A stretch of DNA of 64,000 nt. Source: Daphnia pulex. Lineage: Eukaryota > Arthropoda > Branchiopoda > Diplostraca > Daphniidae. The position numbers and the translations under genes were made by a program. Every line of letters begins with the position of its first letter. The stretch's first letter is position 1. This document shows, piece after piece, positions 1 through 10,300 of this stretch. The stretch spans positions 13,631,001-13,695,000 of the forward strand of contig NC_060026.1 of the NCBI RefSeq assembly GCF_021134715.1, in the 5' to 3' direction. Below the pieces are notes generated by a model. The model was not told the DNA's origin. It did no database searches and was given only the letters and a program-made list of their open reading frames with translations.

Positions 1-728
1 TCCACCAACTTTCTGCTCCATCCTCATCTTCACGACCCACACTCATCCAGCTTCATTGCTTCGCATGCTGCTACACATCTTGGTGTACTTCACTGGTCGC
101 TTCGTTCGCTTTGACACACCTGCAGTCACTCGTCACGGGATTATGCTCAGGTACCTAACACACACTAACCTACTTGCTTTAAACTATGTGTCTATATGAT
201 AATTGACGATAACTATTCCATCAATAAATCACACTTGTTATTTTTTTTAATTGCTTTTTTGTCTACTTCCGGTTTCCAAATTCGTTAATAGTTGTGTCAA
301 TATTCGTGTCACGCCCAAAAAAATCACATATTCATGATCGACGTAAAAAATATTGGAAAATTGTCCAAAATCGTAAATTTTCCTGATGCATAGTTTATTT
401 TTCGATCTGGTATTTGGTTTAATTTGTCGACAACACAACGGTTGAGGCGCTATAGCTTACTTCCGGTGTACTTCCTGAACATTTTTATAAAACTAACAAA
501 ATTGTGAATTTTGTACTACCCTTTAATCTCAGTTTTCACTTTCTTAAAACAGCCCTCTTAATTTGAGGTATGTCTTCCTGTCGCTACAGTCTTGTTTGAA
601 TATTATTATCATCCAAGTAAATGTTCATTCTGTTTACAGGACAATCCTTTGCTGCTTATCGTGGACTTCATCCATTGGGGAAAACCGACGAGAGATTACT
701 GGAATTGGAGACTGATAAAATTGTGTAG
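1..728 (+). CDS. putative last two exons of an unrecognised gene (5' end outside window)
   Basis: Two open segments join in phase. Exon 1..150 ends at a TCAG|gtacct donor, and exon 640..728 starts after a tgtttacag acceptor. Joined at phase 1, the tail reads ...GQSFAAYRGLHPLGK and then an acidic Leu/Glu-rich end, with a TAG stop at 726-728. An AATAAA-rich stretch near 1092-1104 could be the poly(A) signal, which would give a 3' UTR of about 370 bp. I do not recognise the protein, and no domain can be assigned from about 78 residues. Another frame of the first segment is also open, so the frame choice rests on the join. The 3' UTR would overlap the hairpin element at 1072-1238. Confidence 0.3.
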
Positions 729-1071
729 TTGTTAGTTAACTTAAAAGTGCATATATCTGGGCTCTCTTCTTTTCTGTGGCCCCGTTTCCCTAACTAACCA
801 CTAACCAACGCCCGCCGGTGGTCACTCACCCGCTGTGAAACCAGGAGGAGGGGAGGGCTCTGGTCGAACGGGGACTTGGAAGGCGCATGATCCGATGAAA
901 ACTTTTGGAGGGTCATGAGTCTAACCCGGAAGCCTAGTATGATGCATTGCTCTCATAATAACTGCTCCTCAGCTCTCTTCGCTCTTTTTCCGGTTTCTCT
1001 TAACCACGGCCGGGTAATCTCCCTGATGGTAGAGTCAGTCGGGCAGTGTCTCCCCCTGCTTGACTGGCTGC

Positions 1072-1238
1072 AGTTTGTACCGGACGGTTTGTTTAATAAA
1101 TAAAACAAGTATGAAAAACCATATAATGTTTTCATTTTATAAATTGTTATTCATTAATTAAATATAAATAGGTAACAAGTTGATTAACAAGCATATTTAT
1201 ATAACATTGTTTATTAAGCAGACCGTCCGGTACAAACT
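1072..1238. mobile_element. small foldback/MITE-like hairpin element
   Basis: A perfect 17-bp inverted repeat (AGTTTGTACCGGACGGT at 1072-1088 and its reverse complement at 1222-1238) bounds an A/T-rich centre of about 130 bp. The pairing continues imperfectly inward (TTTGTTTAATAAA against TTTATTAAGCAGA). Together the arms could form a stem of about 30 bp. There is no coding capacity. Size, terminal inverted repeats and AT-rich centre fit a foldback or MITE-type element, but I see no clear target-site duplication. Confidence 0.4.
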
Positions 1239-1405
1239 CTTAGTTAGTACTATTACTCAACAACTGATTCTCTTGAATCAGCAGACTCGAGAGTTTATTG
1301 CGCCGTCAAGATAGATATTTCTGAATGGTACCCGTCTTGTCAACTGCTAATGATTCGTGTTCTTGGTTTGACAGAAGCTGTGTTGTGTGTGTTGATCGTC
1401 TCCAC

Positions 1406-1834
1406 CATGCACCAAGAAGAAGAAAAGAACGGAGAAGCAAAGAACGACGATGTAAATAGCGGGGTGGGTACCGCTAAATTCATTCTTAGTTGAATGTCGA
1501 ATCGCTAATACCATTATTGGTTATGGTAGAACAGTTTTCCACACTGGTACGCTGTATGACGTCGAGCATTGCCAAAATGGAAGTGCTCTTTGAAGAACTG
1601 AGCGTCTAAATCTTCTTCAGTCAAATTAAGCTAACGGATTCGGAAATCGTCGAAGAAGCAGAGGACATCACAGCTGAAAAAAAAACGTGAGTCAAACTCC
1701 TGTGGTTAAGTTCTTCAGCTACTCTCAAAATATTTTGTCTTGTTTGCTCGTGTTGATTGTTTTTAAATTATCTATCAGGGAAGCCCTAATAAGAGGTCCA
1801 AGAGAAATTTATTCGGGTCAACTGATACCATACC
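1406..1834 (+). pseudogene. possible small decayed gene with in-frame stop
   Basis: A short ATG exon from 1406 encodes MHQEEEKNGEAKNDD and is followed by a gtaaatag donor-like site. After a tatggtag acceptor, the frame reads EQFSTLVRCMTSSIAKMEVL, then FEELSV, then a TAA. The same frame continues with an acidic helix-like stretch (TDSEIVEEAEDITAEKK) that ends at an AACgtgagt-type donor. A further acceptor (ctatcag) precedes 1780. The helical, hydrophilic composition looks like real protein, but the TAA in the middle argues that it is broken or that an exon boundary has been missed. I cannot name the family. Confidence 0.25.
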
Positions 1835-2487
1835 ACGTACTAAATCGTTAATGGTTTTCAGGTAAAAAATAACCATGAGAATATGGGGTCGCAGAAATAG
1901 ATGTCAACTGGTGGAAAATAAGAAGGTGATATGGTATTTTTCTTTTCTTTTTTAAAAATACTGCCTGATTTTTAAAGATTTGGTGAGGAACATCCAATCT
2001 GTCGATCGCGGTCGCTAACCAATTGGTAGAAAAACAGCACCAATAATGGTAAGAAGGTGTGCTGTGAAGTGGCGTGATAATTTTAATCATGGACATTCAG
2101 GTTTCATTTCGTGATTTGTCAGATCGAACTCGGATGTGCTTTATTCGAGATTTTAACACAAATTGCATTTTATACATAAAAAAATTTATCATAAAGCTAC
2201 AATGTTACAGCATTACCCGTACTATGGCTCGTCCTGGTTTGTATTGCTTTGTATAATCTTTAGTTTAACGCTAAATATATTAGAGGCTAGCTAAGAGAAT
2301 TTGGCTAGATCTTTACAAGATTAGTGAATGTGATTTTTTAAAGAAATTGTGCCTGTTGCACATCGATATTATTGGCCTTGATTCTTAAAGGTGGCTTGGC
2401 TAAACTTTCGACGGTTAAACTCTATTTAATAAATAGATAATATAACATTGAGCTAATGATCTTGCATTCTTGACTAAATATTTTCAG

Positions 2488-2606
2488 GAAACTTTTTGAA
2501 GTTTTTGTGGGCACTGATTTGCAGAGTGCTCGTGACCAACAGATAAAATGGCCCAATTGCAAATTTGCAAGCTGTCTTCCAAAACCAAGGAATTTCTATT
2601 TGCAAG
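2488..2606 (+). other. orphan exon-like segment in left palindrome arm
   Basis: An open 119-bp segment between a good acceptor (aaatattttcag) and a donor (TTTGCAAG|gtaatt) reads KLFEVFVGTDLQSARDQQIK, then WPNCKFASCLPKPRNFYLQ. Cys spacing and composition look protein-like, but the family is not recognised. Neighbouring exons are missing because the palindrome boundary (2340) lies just upstream. The mirror copy is at 10884-11002 on the minus strand. Confidence 0.25.
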
Positions 2607-2736
2607 GTAATTATTTCAACCAATGTTTCTTTTTATTACTGTGGTAATAATTCAAGATGATGAAGTCTAAGTGAAAAGTTTAGGAGCCATTGTTAATTTC
2701 AATTGGTATAAAGTGAGTTTTAAGCCATAATCATTT

Positions 2737-3189
2737 GGTATTAATTTTTATATTGGTTGTTGTAGACCCATTCCAATCCCCAGCAACGTAAACCTGCAGA
2801 AGGAAAGGCACGTAAAACTTGTCATGCAGTGGTGTAGAGGTTGGGTGAGAACGGGATAACCATTTGGTGTTACATAACCATTTGGTATTCATTTTCATAT
2901 TGGTTGTTGTAGACCCATCCCCAGCAACGACAACCTGCAAAAGGAAAGGCACGTAAAATTTGTCAAAAAGAGGTTGGGTGAGAACGGGATAACCATTTGG
3001 TGTTACATAACCATTTTGTATTCATTTTGATATTGGTTGTTGTAGACCCAACCCCAGAAACTTCAACCTGCAAAAGGAAAAAAAGGAAAAAAGGTCTGCC
3101 TGTCCTTCACATTCGAAGGTCACGGAGATCATTACATAAAACGTGCCATGCAGTGCAGGTTGGTGCAGAGGTTGGGTAAGAACGGGACG
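2737..3189 (+). repeat. three tandem ~130-170 bp repeats upstream of the repeat-gene promoter
   Basis: There are three diverged copies, starting near 2737, 2884 and 3017. Each runs from GGTATTMATTTT.ATATTGG through TTGTTGTAGACCCA, CCTGCARAAGGAAA and CACGTAAAA to GAGGTTGGGTRAGAACGGGA. Copies 1 and 2 are joined by AACCATTTGGTGTTACATAACC. The third copy is longer because of an extra purine-rich stretch and an insert around 3090-3150. The array stops about 65 bp before the TATA box at 3257, so it could supply repeated enhancer sites. Confidence 0.75.
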
Positions 3190-3256
3190 TGTTTCATCAT
3201 TTTCAAGTAGCTACAATAGCCGCAAGGCATAAGAGGTGAGGGTGATAAAAAAATCG

Positions 3257-3293
3257 TATAAAAGGAGAGAGAAAAGGCGAAGGTAAATCAGTC
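3257..3293 (+). promoter_or_regulatory. TATA box and initiator of left repeat-gene pair
   Basis: TATAAAAG at 3257-3264 is followed 33 bp later by a TCAGT initiator (3289-3293), the classical arthropod core-promoter spacing. The predicted start at about 3290 gives a leader of about 60 nt before the ATG at 3351. Confidence 0.7.
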
Positions 3294-3350
3294 GAGTGAG
3301 CATCTCCCACACGGCAACAACTGCAGCGCTCTGTCTGACATTTCGCATCC

Positions 3351-4295
3351 ATGGGTAAATATTCTGTCTTTTACATAGAGTTTGGTATCAATCCTTCTTT
3401 TGTTTATGTATGCCTGTTATTATGTAATATTTATGTTAAAATTTATAATTGTCTAGCAAACTATGGCGTAGTGCTGCTGTTGTGTGTTGAATCATTGATG
3501 GCTGGGTCGACCACTGGTGTACCGATGTCTTCTTGGTATGGCGGATACCAAACCGCAACGCCGCTGCCTTACTACCCAAAAGCAACTTACGCAACGACCA
3601 GTTACTGCACCGAGGTCTTCAAGTACTACACCACTAAAGCACCGGACTTGAATAGCACAACTTACGCTGCCCCGAGCCACTATACTGACGCCCTGAAGTA
3701 TTACTCTGCCCCGAGTTACTACTCCACCAAGGCGACGGAGGATGACTACGCATGCTGCCCCATCCTCCGAGGCTCATACACCGAGGCTCCTAAGTATTAC
3801 TCTCTTCTCATCTACTTATTGCACCGATTTTCCTAAATACTACTCTGTTCCCAGCTGCTACACCAAGGCTCCCGCTGATTGCTACACCGCAGCGGCAAAG
3901 TACTACTCTGCCCCGATCTACACAACCATAAATGAGGCGGCCAAGTGTTACGCTGTCCCGACTTGCTGCACAGAAGCTGCTCTTTCGTGCTACGTTGAAC
4001 AGGAATACTACACTGATGCTCCAGTTCACTACACCACGACCTACGCTACACCGCAGCCCCCAAGTACTACACCGAAGAAGCCGCCTACAACAACGTACGC
4101 TGCCTAGTTTACTACACCGAGGCTCCCAAGTACTAAATCACTAAGGCACCAGAATTCTACACGTCTGTGTATGCTACCCCTGCCTACTACACCGAGGCCC
4201 CGCATTACTACAACACTGAAGCGCTCAAGTACTACACTACAACCTGCGCTTCCCCGAGCTACTACACCTACGTCCCGAAGTATTACTGTGCGTAA
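3351..4295 (+). pseudogene. secreted Tyr/Thr-rich 'KYY-PSYYT' repeat protein, copy 1 (damaged)
   Basis: The first exon is only ATGG (3351-3354). It splices at ATGG|gtaaat to 3457 (gtctag|CA), giving MANYGVVLLLCVESLMAGST, a signal-peptide-like start. The mature part consists of short repeats such as KYYTTKAPD, TTYAAPSHYTDALKYYS and APSYY. At about 3813 an extra T (AGCTAC-TTATTGC in the paralog) shifts the frame, and translation ends at 3834-3836 after about 127 residues. The old frame resumes as TYCTDFPKYYSVPSCYTKAP and shows further breaks near 4055 and 4105-4135. Relic repeats continue to a TAA at 4293-4295 (...PSYYTYVPKYYCA). An extracellular structural role (cuticle, matrix or fibre) is inferred from composition only. 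A truncated product could still be made. Confidence 0.7.
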
Positions 4296-4384
4296 AAGGA
4301 GTCTTCAAAAAACAAGAAGTGCCCGAACTGCAGTGCCCTATCTGTCACCAACTTCTTTCCTCATCGTGTAACCGATTCGCAATC

Positions 4385-5210
4385 ATGGGTAAATATTCTT
4401 ATTTTTACGTTAGTTTTGTTTGTTAATATGCCTGTTAATAATTAATATTAATGTTTCAATTTATTTACTGTTTAGTCAACTATGGCGTCGTGCTCCTGTT
4501 GGGTGTTGTATCGTTGATGGCTGGGTCGACTGCTGGTGTAGCGATGTCTTCTTGGTATGGCGGAAACCAAACCGCAACGCCGCCGCCTTCCTACTCAACT
4601 TGCGCAACGACCAGTTCCTGCACCGATGTCTTCAAGTACTACACCACCAAAGCACCGGAGTTTTATACTACAACTTACGCTGCCCCGAGCCACTACACTG
4701 ATGCCCTGAAGTATTACTCTGCCCTGAGTTACTACACCATCTAGGCGACGGATGACACCACATGACTACGTATACTGCCTATCCTACTACACCGAGGCTT
4801 CTAAGTATTACTCTGTTCTCAGCTACTTATTGCACCGATTTTCCTAAATGCTACTCTGTTCCCAGCTGCTACACCGAGGCTCCCGCTGATGTCTCCACCA
4901 AGACGGTTGAGTACTACACCGAAGCGGCAAAGTACTTCTCTGCCCCGATCTACACAACCACAACTGAGGCGGCCAAGTATTACGCAGTCCCGACTTGCTA
5001 CACAAAAGCCGCTCTTTCGTGCTACGTTGAACAGAAATACTACACTGATGCTCCAGTCTACTACACCACGACCTACGCTACACCTAGCTTCAACACCGCA
5101 GCCCCCAAGTACTACACCGAAGAAGCCGCCTACTACACAACTACGTACGCTGCCTAGTTTACTACATCGACGAATTTAAGTATTGCCTTGCTCCAAACTA
5201 CCACACTTAG
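4385..5210 (+). pseudogene. secreted Tyr/Thr-rich repeat protein, copy 2 (damaged)
   Basis: Tandem paralog of the upstream copy, with the same micro-exon design: ATGG (4385-4388), intron, then 4476 onward, giving MVNYGVVLLLGVVSLMAGST. The frame stops at a TAG (4742-4744) where copy 1 has AAG, and a small deletion follows. It also carries the same extra T near 4830 and the same TAG after TTYAA (5155-5157) as copy 1. These shared lesions date from before the tandem duplication. Relic repeats (PSYYIDEFKY...) run to 5210. No separate TATA box was found. Confidence 0.7.
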
Positions 5211-6581
5211 GTTCATATGTATTGCAATATTCATTACTATATCACCTGCTCCGACCTAAACACCTAAGTTCTGAAGTATTTCTCTGTATTTGTGAAAGAT
5301 TGCTGAAATACAAGATTGATTGATAAATCACATGTTTCTATTTTCTCGTTAAATACCTTCTCCTGCTGATAATTGCAGAATATTTCTGAGTGCTATGTTA
5401 ACTTACAAATAATTGATCTTGCCAAATACACTAATAAAACTTTCAATAATATTTAAACTCCTTTTTATAAATTCTTTTCTATCATTAAAATTCAAAGTCC
5501 AACAAACTATTTTTTAAAAATTCAAAGTCCACACACCTATTATTTCTGCTAAGTCCAGACTTTTGTTTTTGAAAAAAAAATTTAAAAAATTCCCCCTACA
5601 CGAAATTTTAAAAAATTTTATCGCGAAAAAGATTGATACGAATATTTTATTGCATACAAAATTTATTTTTATAACATTTTACATACATTTTTCCTGTGGC
5701 CCCCAGGAGGGGGGGCCTGTCGCTTTCTCTACCGCGATAATAACATGATGCAAGTTATATGCAAGTTATTATTTGTTTGGAGCAGAAAGCTTGTTTTATC
5801 TAGCAGTTCTCGACTGTGTCAAACCTGATATTGATCAGGTTGCCTCAGTCGTATACTGCATGATTGAATGAAAACTCAAAAGACAACAGATCAAACTTTT
5901 AACTCGGCAACACAAAATAATACTGGCAGAGCAATTTCATTTGGCATGGGTGAAAACACAAAATTTTTTAAGTCAGGAACCCAGATGCCACAGCTCAGCT
6001 ACAACAGCACAGCAACTTCTGGATTACACTGCAACTGCATGCTGCATACAAAGGCTCAATCTGTCTTCGTCACACCTTTCACCATTTGGCTGCAACAAGG
6101 TAACCACCAGTGTTTGTTTCACCTGTTTAAGAAAAGAAAATTATTTTCGAGAAACACAACTGTGTACACATGCATACTCATTAACAAAAGATTGCAAAGA
6201 GTAACAGAAAACTACGCAGTCCAACAGAACAACTTTGATATCTGATTCAAAATTTCTATAGTTTAAATTGGTCTACTCTCTAGTCATGTTAACTAAATCT
6301 GTAGTACTTTTACAAGACATTTTATCAAAATAATTACTTTTTCGTGTTGAATGGGGTGAGACGTAAGCCAAAAAACAGGCAGCGAGACACACGAGGCACG
6401 CCATTTCGGAAATGTACAGGCACTTCCCAAGTCGGAGTTGAATGATTTGGCAGATTGGTTTCTACATGCTATATCACCTGTAAATTTTCACATCAACATT
6501 TTACATTCAATAACAATAGGAAATTAACAATAAATACCTTTTAATTTTCATCGTGAAGAGCGTGACAACCGACAACCTTCT
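5211..6581. other. AT-rich stretch of the left arm without a convincing gene
   Basis: AT-rich DNA with several AATAAA-like signals after the repeat genes. The 125-codon frame at 5868-6245 (mirrored at 7245-7622) has no recognisable domain, no clear leader and an overlapping competing frame, so I do not call it a gene. A GGCCCCCAGGAGGGGGGGCC block near 5698-5718 is the only GC-rich island. Confidence 0.5.
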
Positions 6582-6908
6582 GCAGCTACTGTTTCCTGTC
6601 CCGTTCCTTCCTACAGGTTAGATTGAGGAATTTTGAATTTGATCCAGCACACATAAGGAATAAATCACATCACAAACAAGTTTCAAAGAAAAGAACTTTA
6701 ATTTACTGATGAATTCATCGGTAATTTTCATGAAGAAATAGGAAAACTTTTGACAATCACTCAACACAACAATCCGCCATCACATGAAAACGACGACGCC
6801 TATGTCATCTGTTGGACATCTCTGACACCCCAACTGTATGATGTCCACCAGGTAGCGCGAGTGTCTACAGGGACGCTTAGCGGCCATTTTGTTCCAAGAC
6901 GCAGCTGA
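6582..6908. other. unique spacer between the palindrome arms, promoter-like
   Basis: This 327-bp non-duplicated spacer separates the two arms. Near its right edge it contains CGGCCATTTTGTTCC, which on the minus strand is an AAAATGGCCG motif of the YY1/Pho type often found at metazoan start sites. Immediately outward in both arms is the same candidate leader, ...CACGCTCTTCACG ATG AAAATTAAAAG|gtattt, a start codon followed by a plausible splice donor (ATG at 6939 on plus, mirrored at 6551 on minus). The spacer may therefore act as a divergent promoter for two outward-facing transcripts. No downstream exon with an unambiguous frame could be attached. Confidence 0.35.
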
Positions 6909-8279
6909 AGAAGGTTGTCGGTTGTCACGCTCTTCACGATGAAAATTAAAAGGTATTTATTGTTAATTTCCTATTGTTATTGAATGTAAAATGTTGATGT
7001 GAAAATTTACAGGTGATATAGCATGTAGAAACCAATCTGCCAAATCATTCAACTCCGACTTGGGAAGTGCCTGTACATTTCCGAAATGGCGTGCCTCGTG
7101 TGTCTCGCTGCCTGTTTTTTGGCTTACGTCTCACCCCGTTCAACACGAAAAAGTAATTATTTTGATAAAATGTCTTGTAAAAGTACTACAGATTTAGTTA
7201 ACATGACTAGAGAGTAGACCAATTTAAACTATAGAAATTTTGAATCAGATATCAAAGTTGTTCTGTTGGACTGCGTAGTTTTCTGTTACTCTTTGCAATC
7301 TTTTGTTAATGAGTATGCATGTGTACACAGTTGTGTTTCTCGAAAATAATTTTCTTTTCTTAAACAGGTGAAACAAACACTGGTGGTTACCTTGTTGCAG
7401 CCAAATGGTGAAAGGTGTGACGAAGACAGATTGAGCCTTTGTATGCAGCATGCAGTTGCAGTGTAATCCAGAAGTTGCTGTGCTGTTGTAGCTGAGCTGT
7501 GGCATCTGGGTTCCTGACTTAAAAAATTTTGTGTTTTCACCCATGCCAAATGAAATTGCTCTGCCAGTATTATTTTGTGTTGCCGAGTTAAAAGTTTGAT
7601 CTGTTGTCTTTTGAGTTTTCATTCAATCATGCAGTATACGACTGAGGCAACCTGATCAATATCAGGTTTGACACAGTCGAGAACTGCTAGATAAAACAAG
7701 CTTTCTGCTCCAAACAAATAATAACTTGCATATAACTTGCATCATGTTATTATCGCGGTAGAGAAAGCGACAGGCCCCCCCTCCTGGGGGCCACAGGAAA
7801 AATGTATGTAAAATGTTATAAAAATAAATTTTGTATGCAATAAAATATTCGTATCAATCTTTTTCGCGATAAAATTTTTTAAAATTTCGTGTAGGGGGAA
7901 TTTTTTAAATTTTTTTTTCAAAAACAAAAGTCTGGACTTAGCAGAAATAATAGGTGTGTGGACTTTGAATTTTTAAAAAATAGTTTGTTGGACTTTGAAT
8001 TTTAATGATAGAAAAGAATTTATAAAAAGGAGTTTAAATATTATTGAAAGTTTTATTAGTGTATTTGGCAAGATCAATTATTTGTAAGTTAACATAGCAC
8101 TCAGAAATATTCTGCAATTATCAGCAGGAGAAGGTATTTAACGAGAAAATAGAAACATGTGATTTATCAATCAATCTTGTATTTCAGCAATCTTTCACAA
8201 ATACAGAGAAATACTTCAGAACTTAGGTGTTTAGGTCGGAGCAGGTGATATAGTAATGAATATTGCAATACATATGAAC

Positions 8280-9105
8280 CTAAGTGTGGTAGTTTGGAGC
8301 AAGGCAATACTTAAATTCGTCGATGTAGTAAACTAGGCAGCGTACGTAGTTGTGTAGTAGGCGGCTTCTTCGGTGTAGTACTTGGGGGCTGCGGTGTTGA
8401 AGCTAGGTGTAGCGTAGGTCGTGGTGTAGTAGACTGGAGCATCAGTGTAGTATTTCTGTTCAACGTAGCACGAAAGAGCGGCTTTTGTGTAGCAAGTCGG
8501 GACTGCGTAATACTTGGCCGCCTCAGTTGTGGTTGTGTAGATCGGGGCAGAGAAGTACTTTGCCGCTTCGGTGTAGTACTCAACCGTCTTGGTGGAGACA
8601 TCAGCGGGAGCCTCGGTGTAGCAGCTGGGAACAGAGTAGCATTTAGGAAAATCGGTGCAATAAGTAGCTGAGAACAGAGTAATACTTAGAAGCCTCGGTG
8701 TAGTAGGATAGGCAGTATACGTAGTCATGTGGTGTCATCCGTCGCCTAGATGGTGTAGTAACTCAGGGCAGAGTAATACTTCAGGGCATCAGTGTAGTGG
8801 CTCGGGGCAGCGTAAGTTGTAGTATAAAACTCCGGTGCTTTGGTGGTGTAGTACTTGAAGACATCGGTGCAGGAACTGGTCGTTGCGCAAGTTGAGTAGG
8901 AAGGCGGCGGCGTTGCGGTTTGGTTTCCGCCATACCAAGAAGACATCGCTACACCAGCAGTCGACCCAGCCATCAACGATACAACACCCAACAGGAGCAC
9001 GACGCCATAGTTGACTAAACAGTAAATAAATTGAAACATTAATATTAATTATTAACAGGCATATTAACAAACAAAACTAACGTAAAAATAAGAATATTTA
9101 CCCAT
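8280..9105 (-). pseudogene. Tyr/Thr-rich repeat protein, mirror of copy 2
   Basis: Mirror of 4385-5210: exon 1 at 9102-9105, main exon from 9014 down, TAG at 8746-8748, second frame ending at 8333. It is the fourth member of the palindrome cluster, and the disrupted frame is the same as in the left arm. Confidence 0.7.
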
Positions 9106-9194
9106 GATTGCGAATCGGTTACACGATGAGGAAAGAAGTTGGTGACAGATAGGGCACTGCAGTTCGGGCACTTCTTGTTTTTTGAAGACTCCTT

Positions 9195-10139
9195 TTACGC
9201 ACAGTAATACTTCGGGACGTAGGTGTAGTAGCTCGGGGAAGCGCAGGTTGTAGTGTAGTACTTGAGCGCTTCAGTGTTGTAGTAATGCGGGGCCTCGGTG
9301 TAGTAGGCAGGGGTAGCATACACAGACGTGTAGAATTCTGGTGCCTTAGTGATTTAGTACTTGGGAGCCTCGGTGTAGTAAACTAGGCAGCGTACGTTGT
9401 TGTAGGCGGCTTCTTCGGTGTAGTACTTGGGGGCTGCGGTGTAGCGTAGGTCGTGGTGTAGTGAACTGGAGCATCAGTGTAGTATTCCTGTTCAACGTAG
9501 CACGAAAGAGCAGCTTCTGTGCAGCAAGTCGGGACAGCGTAACACTTGGCCGCCTCATTTATGGTTGTGTAGATCGGGGCAGAGTAGTACTTTGCCGCTG
9601 CGGTGTAGCAATCAGCGGGAGCCTTGGTGTAGCAGCTGGGAACAGAGTAGTATTTAGGAAAATCGGTGCAATAAGTAGATGAGAAGAGAGTAATACTTAG
9701 GAGCCTCGGTGTATGAGCCTCGGAGGATGGGGCAGCATGCGTAGTCATCCTCCGTCGCCTTGGTGGAGTAGTAACTCGGGGCAGAGTAATACTTCAGGGC
9801 GTCAGTATAGTGGCTCGGGGCAGCGTAAGTTGTGCTATTCAAGTCCGGTGCTTTAGTGGTGTAGTACTTGAAGACCTCGGTGCAGTAACTGGTCGTTGCG
9901 TAAGTTGCTTTTGGGTAGTAAGGCAGCGGCGTTGCGGTTTGGTATCCGCCATACCAAGAAGACATCGGTACACCAGTGGTCGACCCAGCCATCAATGATT
10001 CAACACACAACAGCAGCACTACGCCATAGTTTGCTAGACAATTATAAATTTTAACATAAATATTACATAATAACAGGCATACATAAACAAAAGAAGGATT
10101 GATACCAAACTCTATGTAAAAGACAGAATATTTACCCAT
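9195..10139 (-). pseudogene. Tyr/Thr-rich repeat protein, mirror of copy 1
   Basis: Mirror of 3351-4295 with all the same lesions: exon 1 at 10136-10139, main exon from 10033 down, first stop at 9654-9656. No difference from the left-arm copy was noticed. Confidence 0.7.
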
Positions 10140-10196
10140 GGATGCGAAATGTCAGACAGAGCGCTGCAGTTGTTGCCGTGTGGGAGATGCTCACTC

Positions 10197-10233
10197 GACT
10201 GATTTACCTTCGCCTTTTCTCTCTCCTTTTATA
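10197..10233 (-). promoter_or_regulatory. TATA box and initiator of right repeat-gene pair
   Basis: Mirror copy of the left-arm core promoter (TATA at 10226-10233, initiator at 10197-10201), reading leftwards into the gene that starts at 10139. Confidence 0.7.
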
Positions 10234-10300
10234 CGATTTTTTTATCACCCTCACCTCTTATGCCTTGCGGCTATTGTAGCTACTTGAAAATGATGAAACA

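Larger units (their letters stand above)
2340..6581 (+). repeat. left arm of an 8.8-kb near-perfect inverted repeat
   Basis: Every position x here pairs with position 13490-x in the right arm (6909-11150). The outer junction lies at an AAAG (2340-2343), and the inner junction comes just after GACAACCTTCT (6571-6581). Only two differences were noticed in 4242 bp: 2351 G against 11139 T, and 6352 T against 7138 G. Both are transitions. The arm holds an orphan exon (2488-2606), a tandem array (2737-3189), a TATA promoter, two damaged Tyr/Thr-rich repeat genes and about 1.4 kb of AT-rich DNA. The near identity implies a very recent duplication, ongoing arm-to-arm gene conversion, or an assembly/read fold-back artefact. 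Confidence 0.95.

Noticed and set aside
5563..5748. 61-codon frame rich in Lys/Phe/Ile
   Set aside because: Pure AT-rich composition; no codon or domain signal.
5868..6245. 125-codon open frame in the palindrome arm (mirrored at 7245-7622)
   Set aside because: No recognisable domain, no convincing leader, an overlapping alternative frame of similar length, and duplication as DNA rather than selected protein; kept only as part of the arm.
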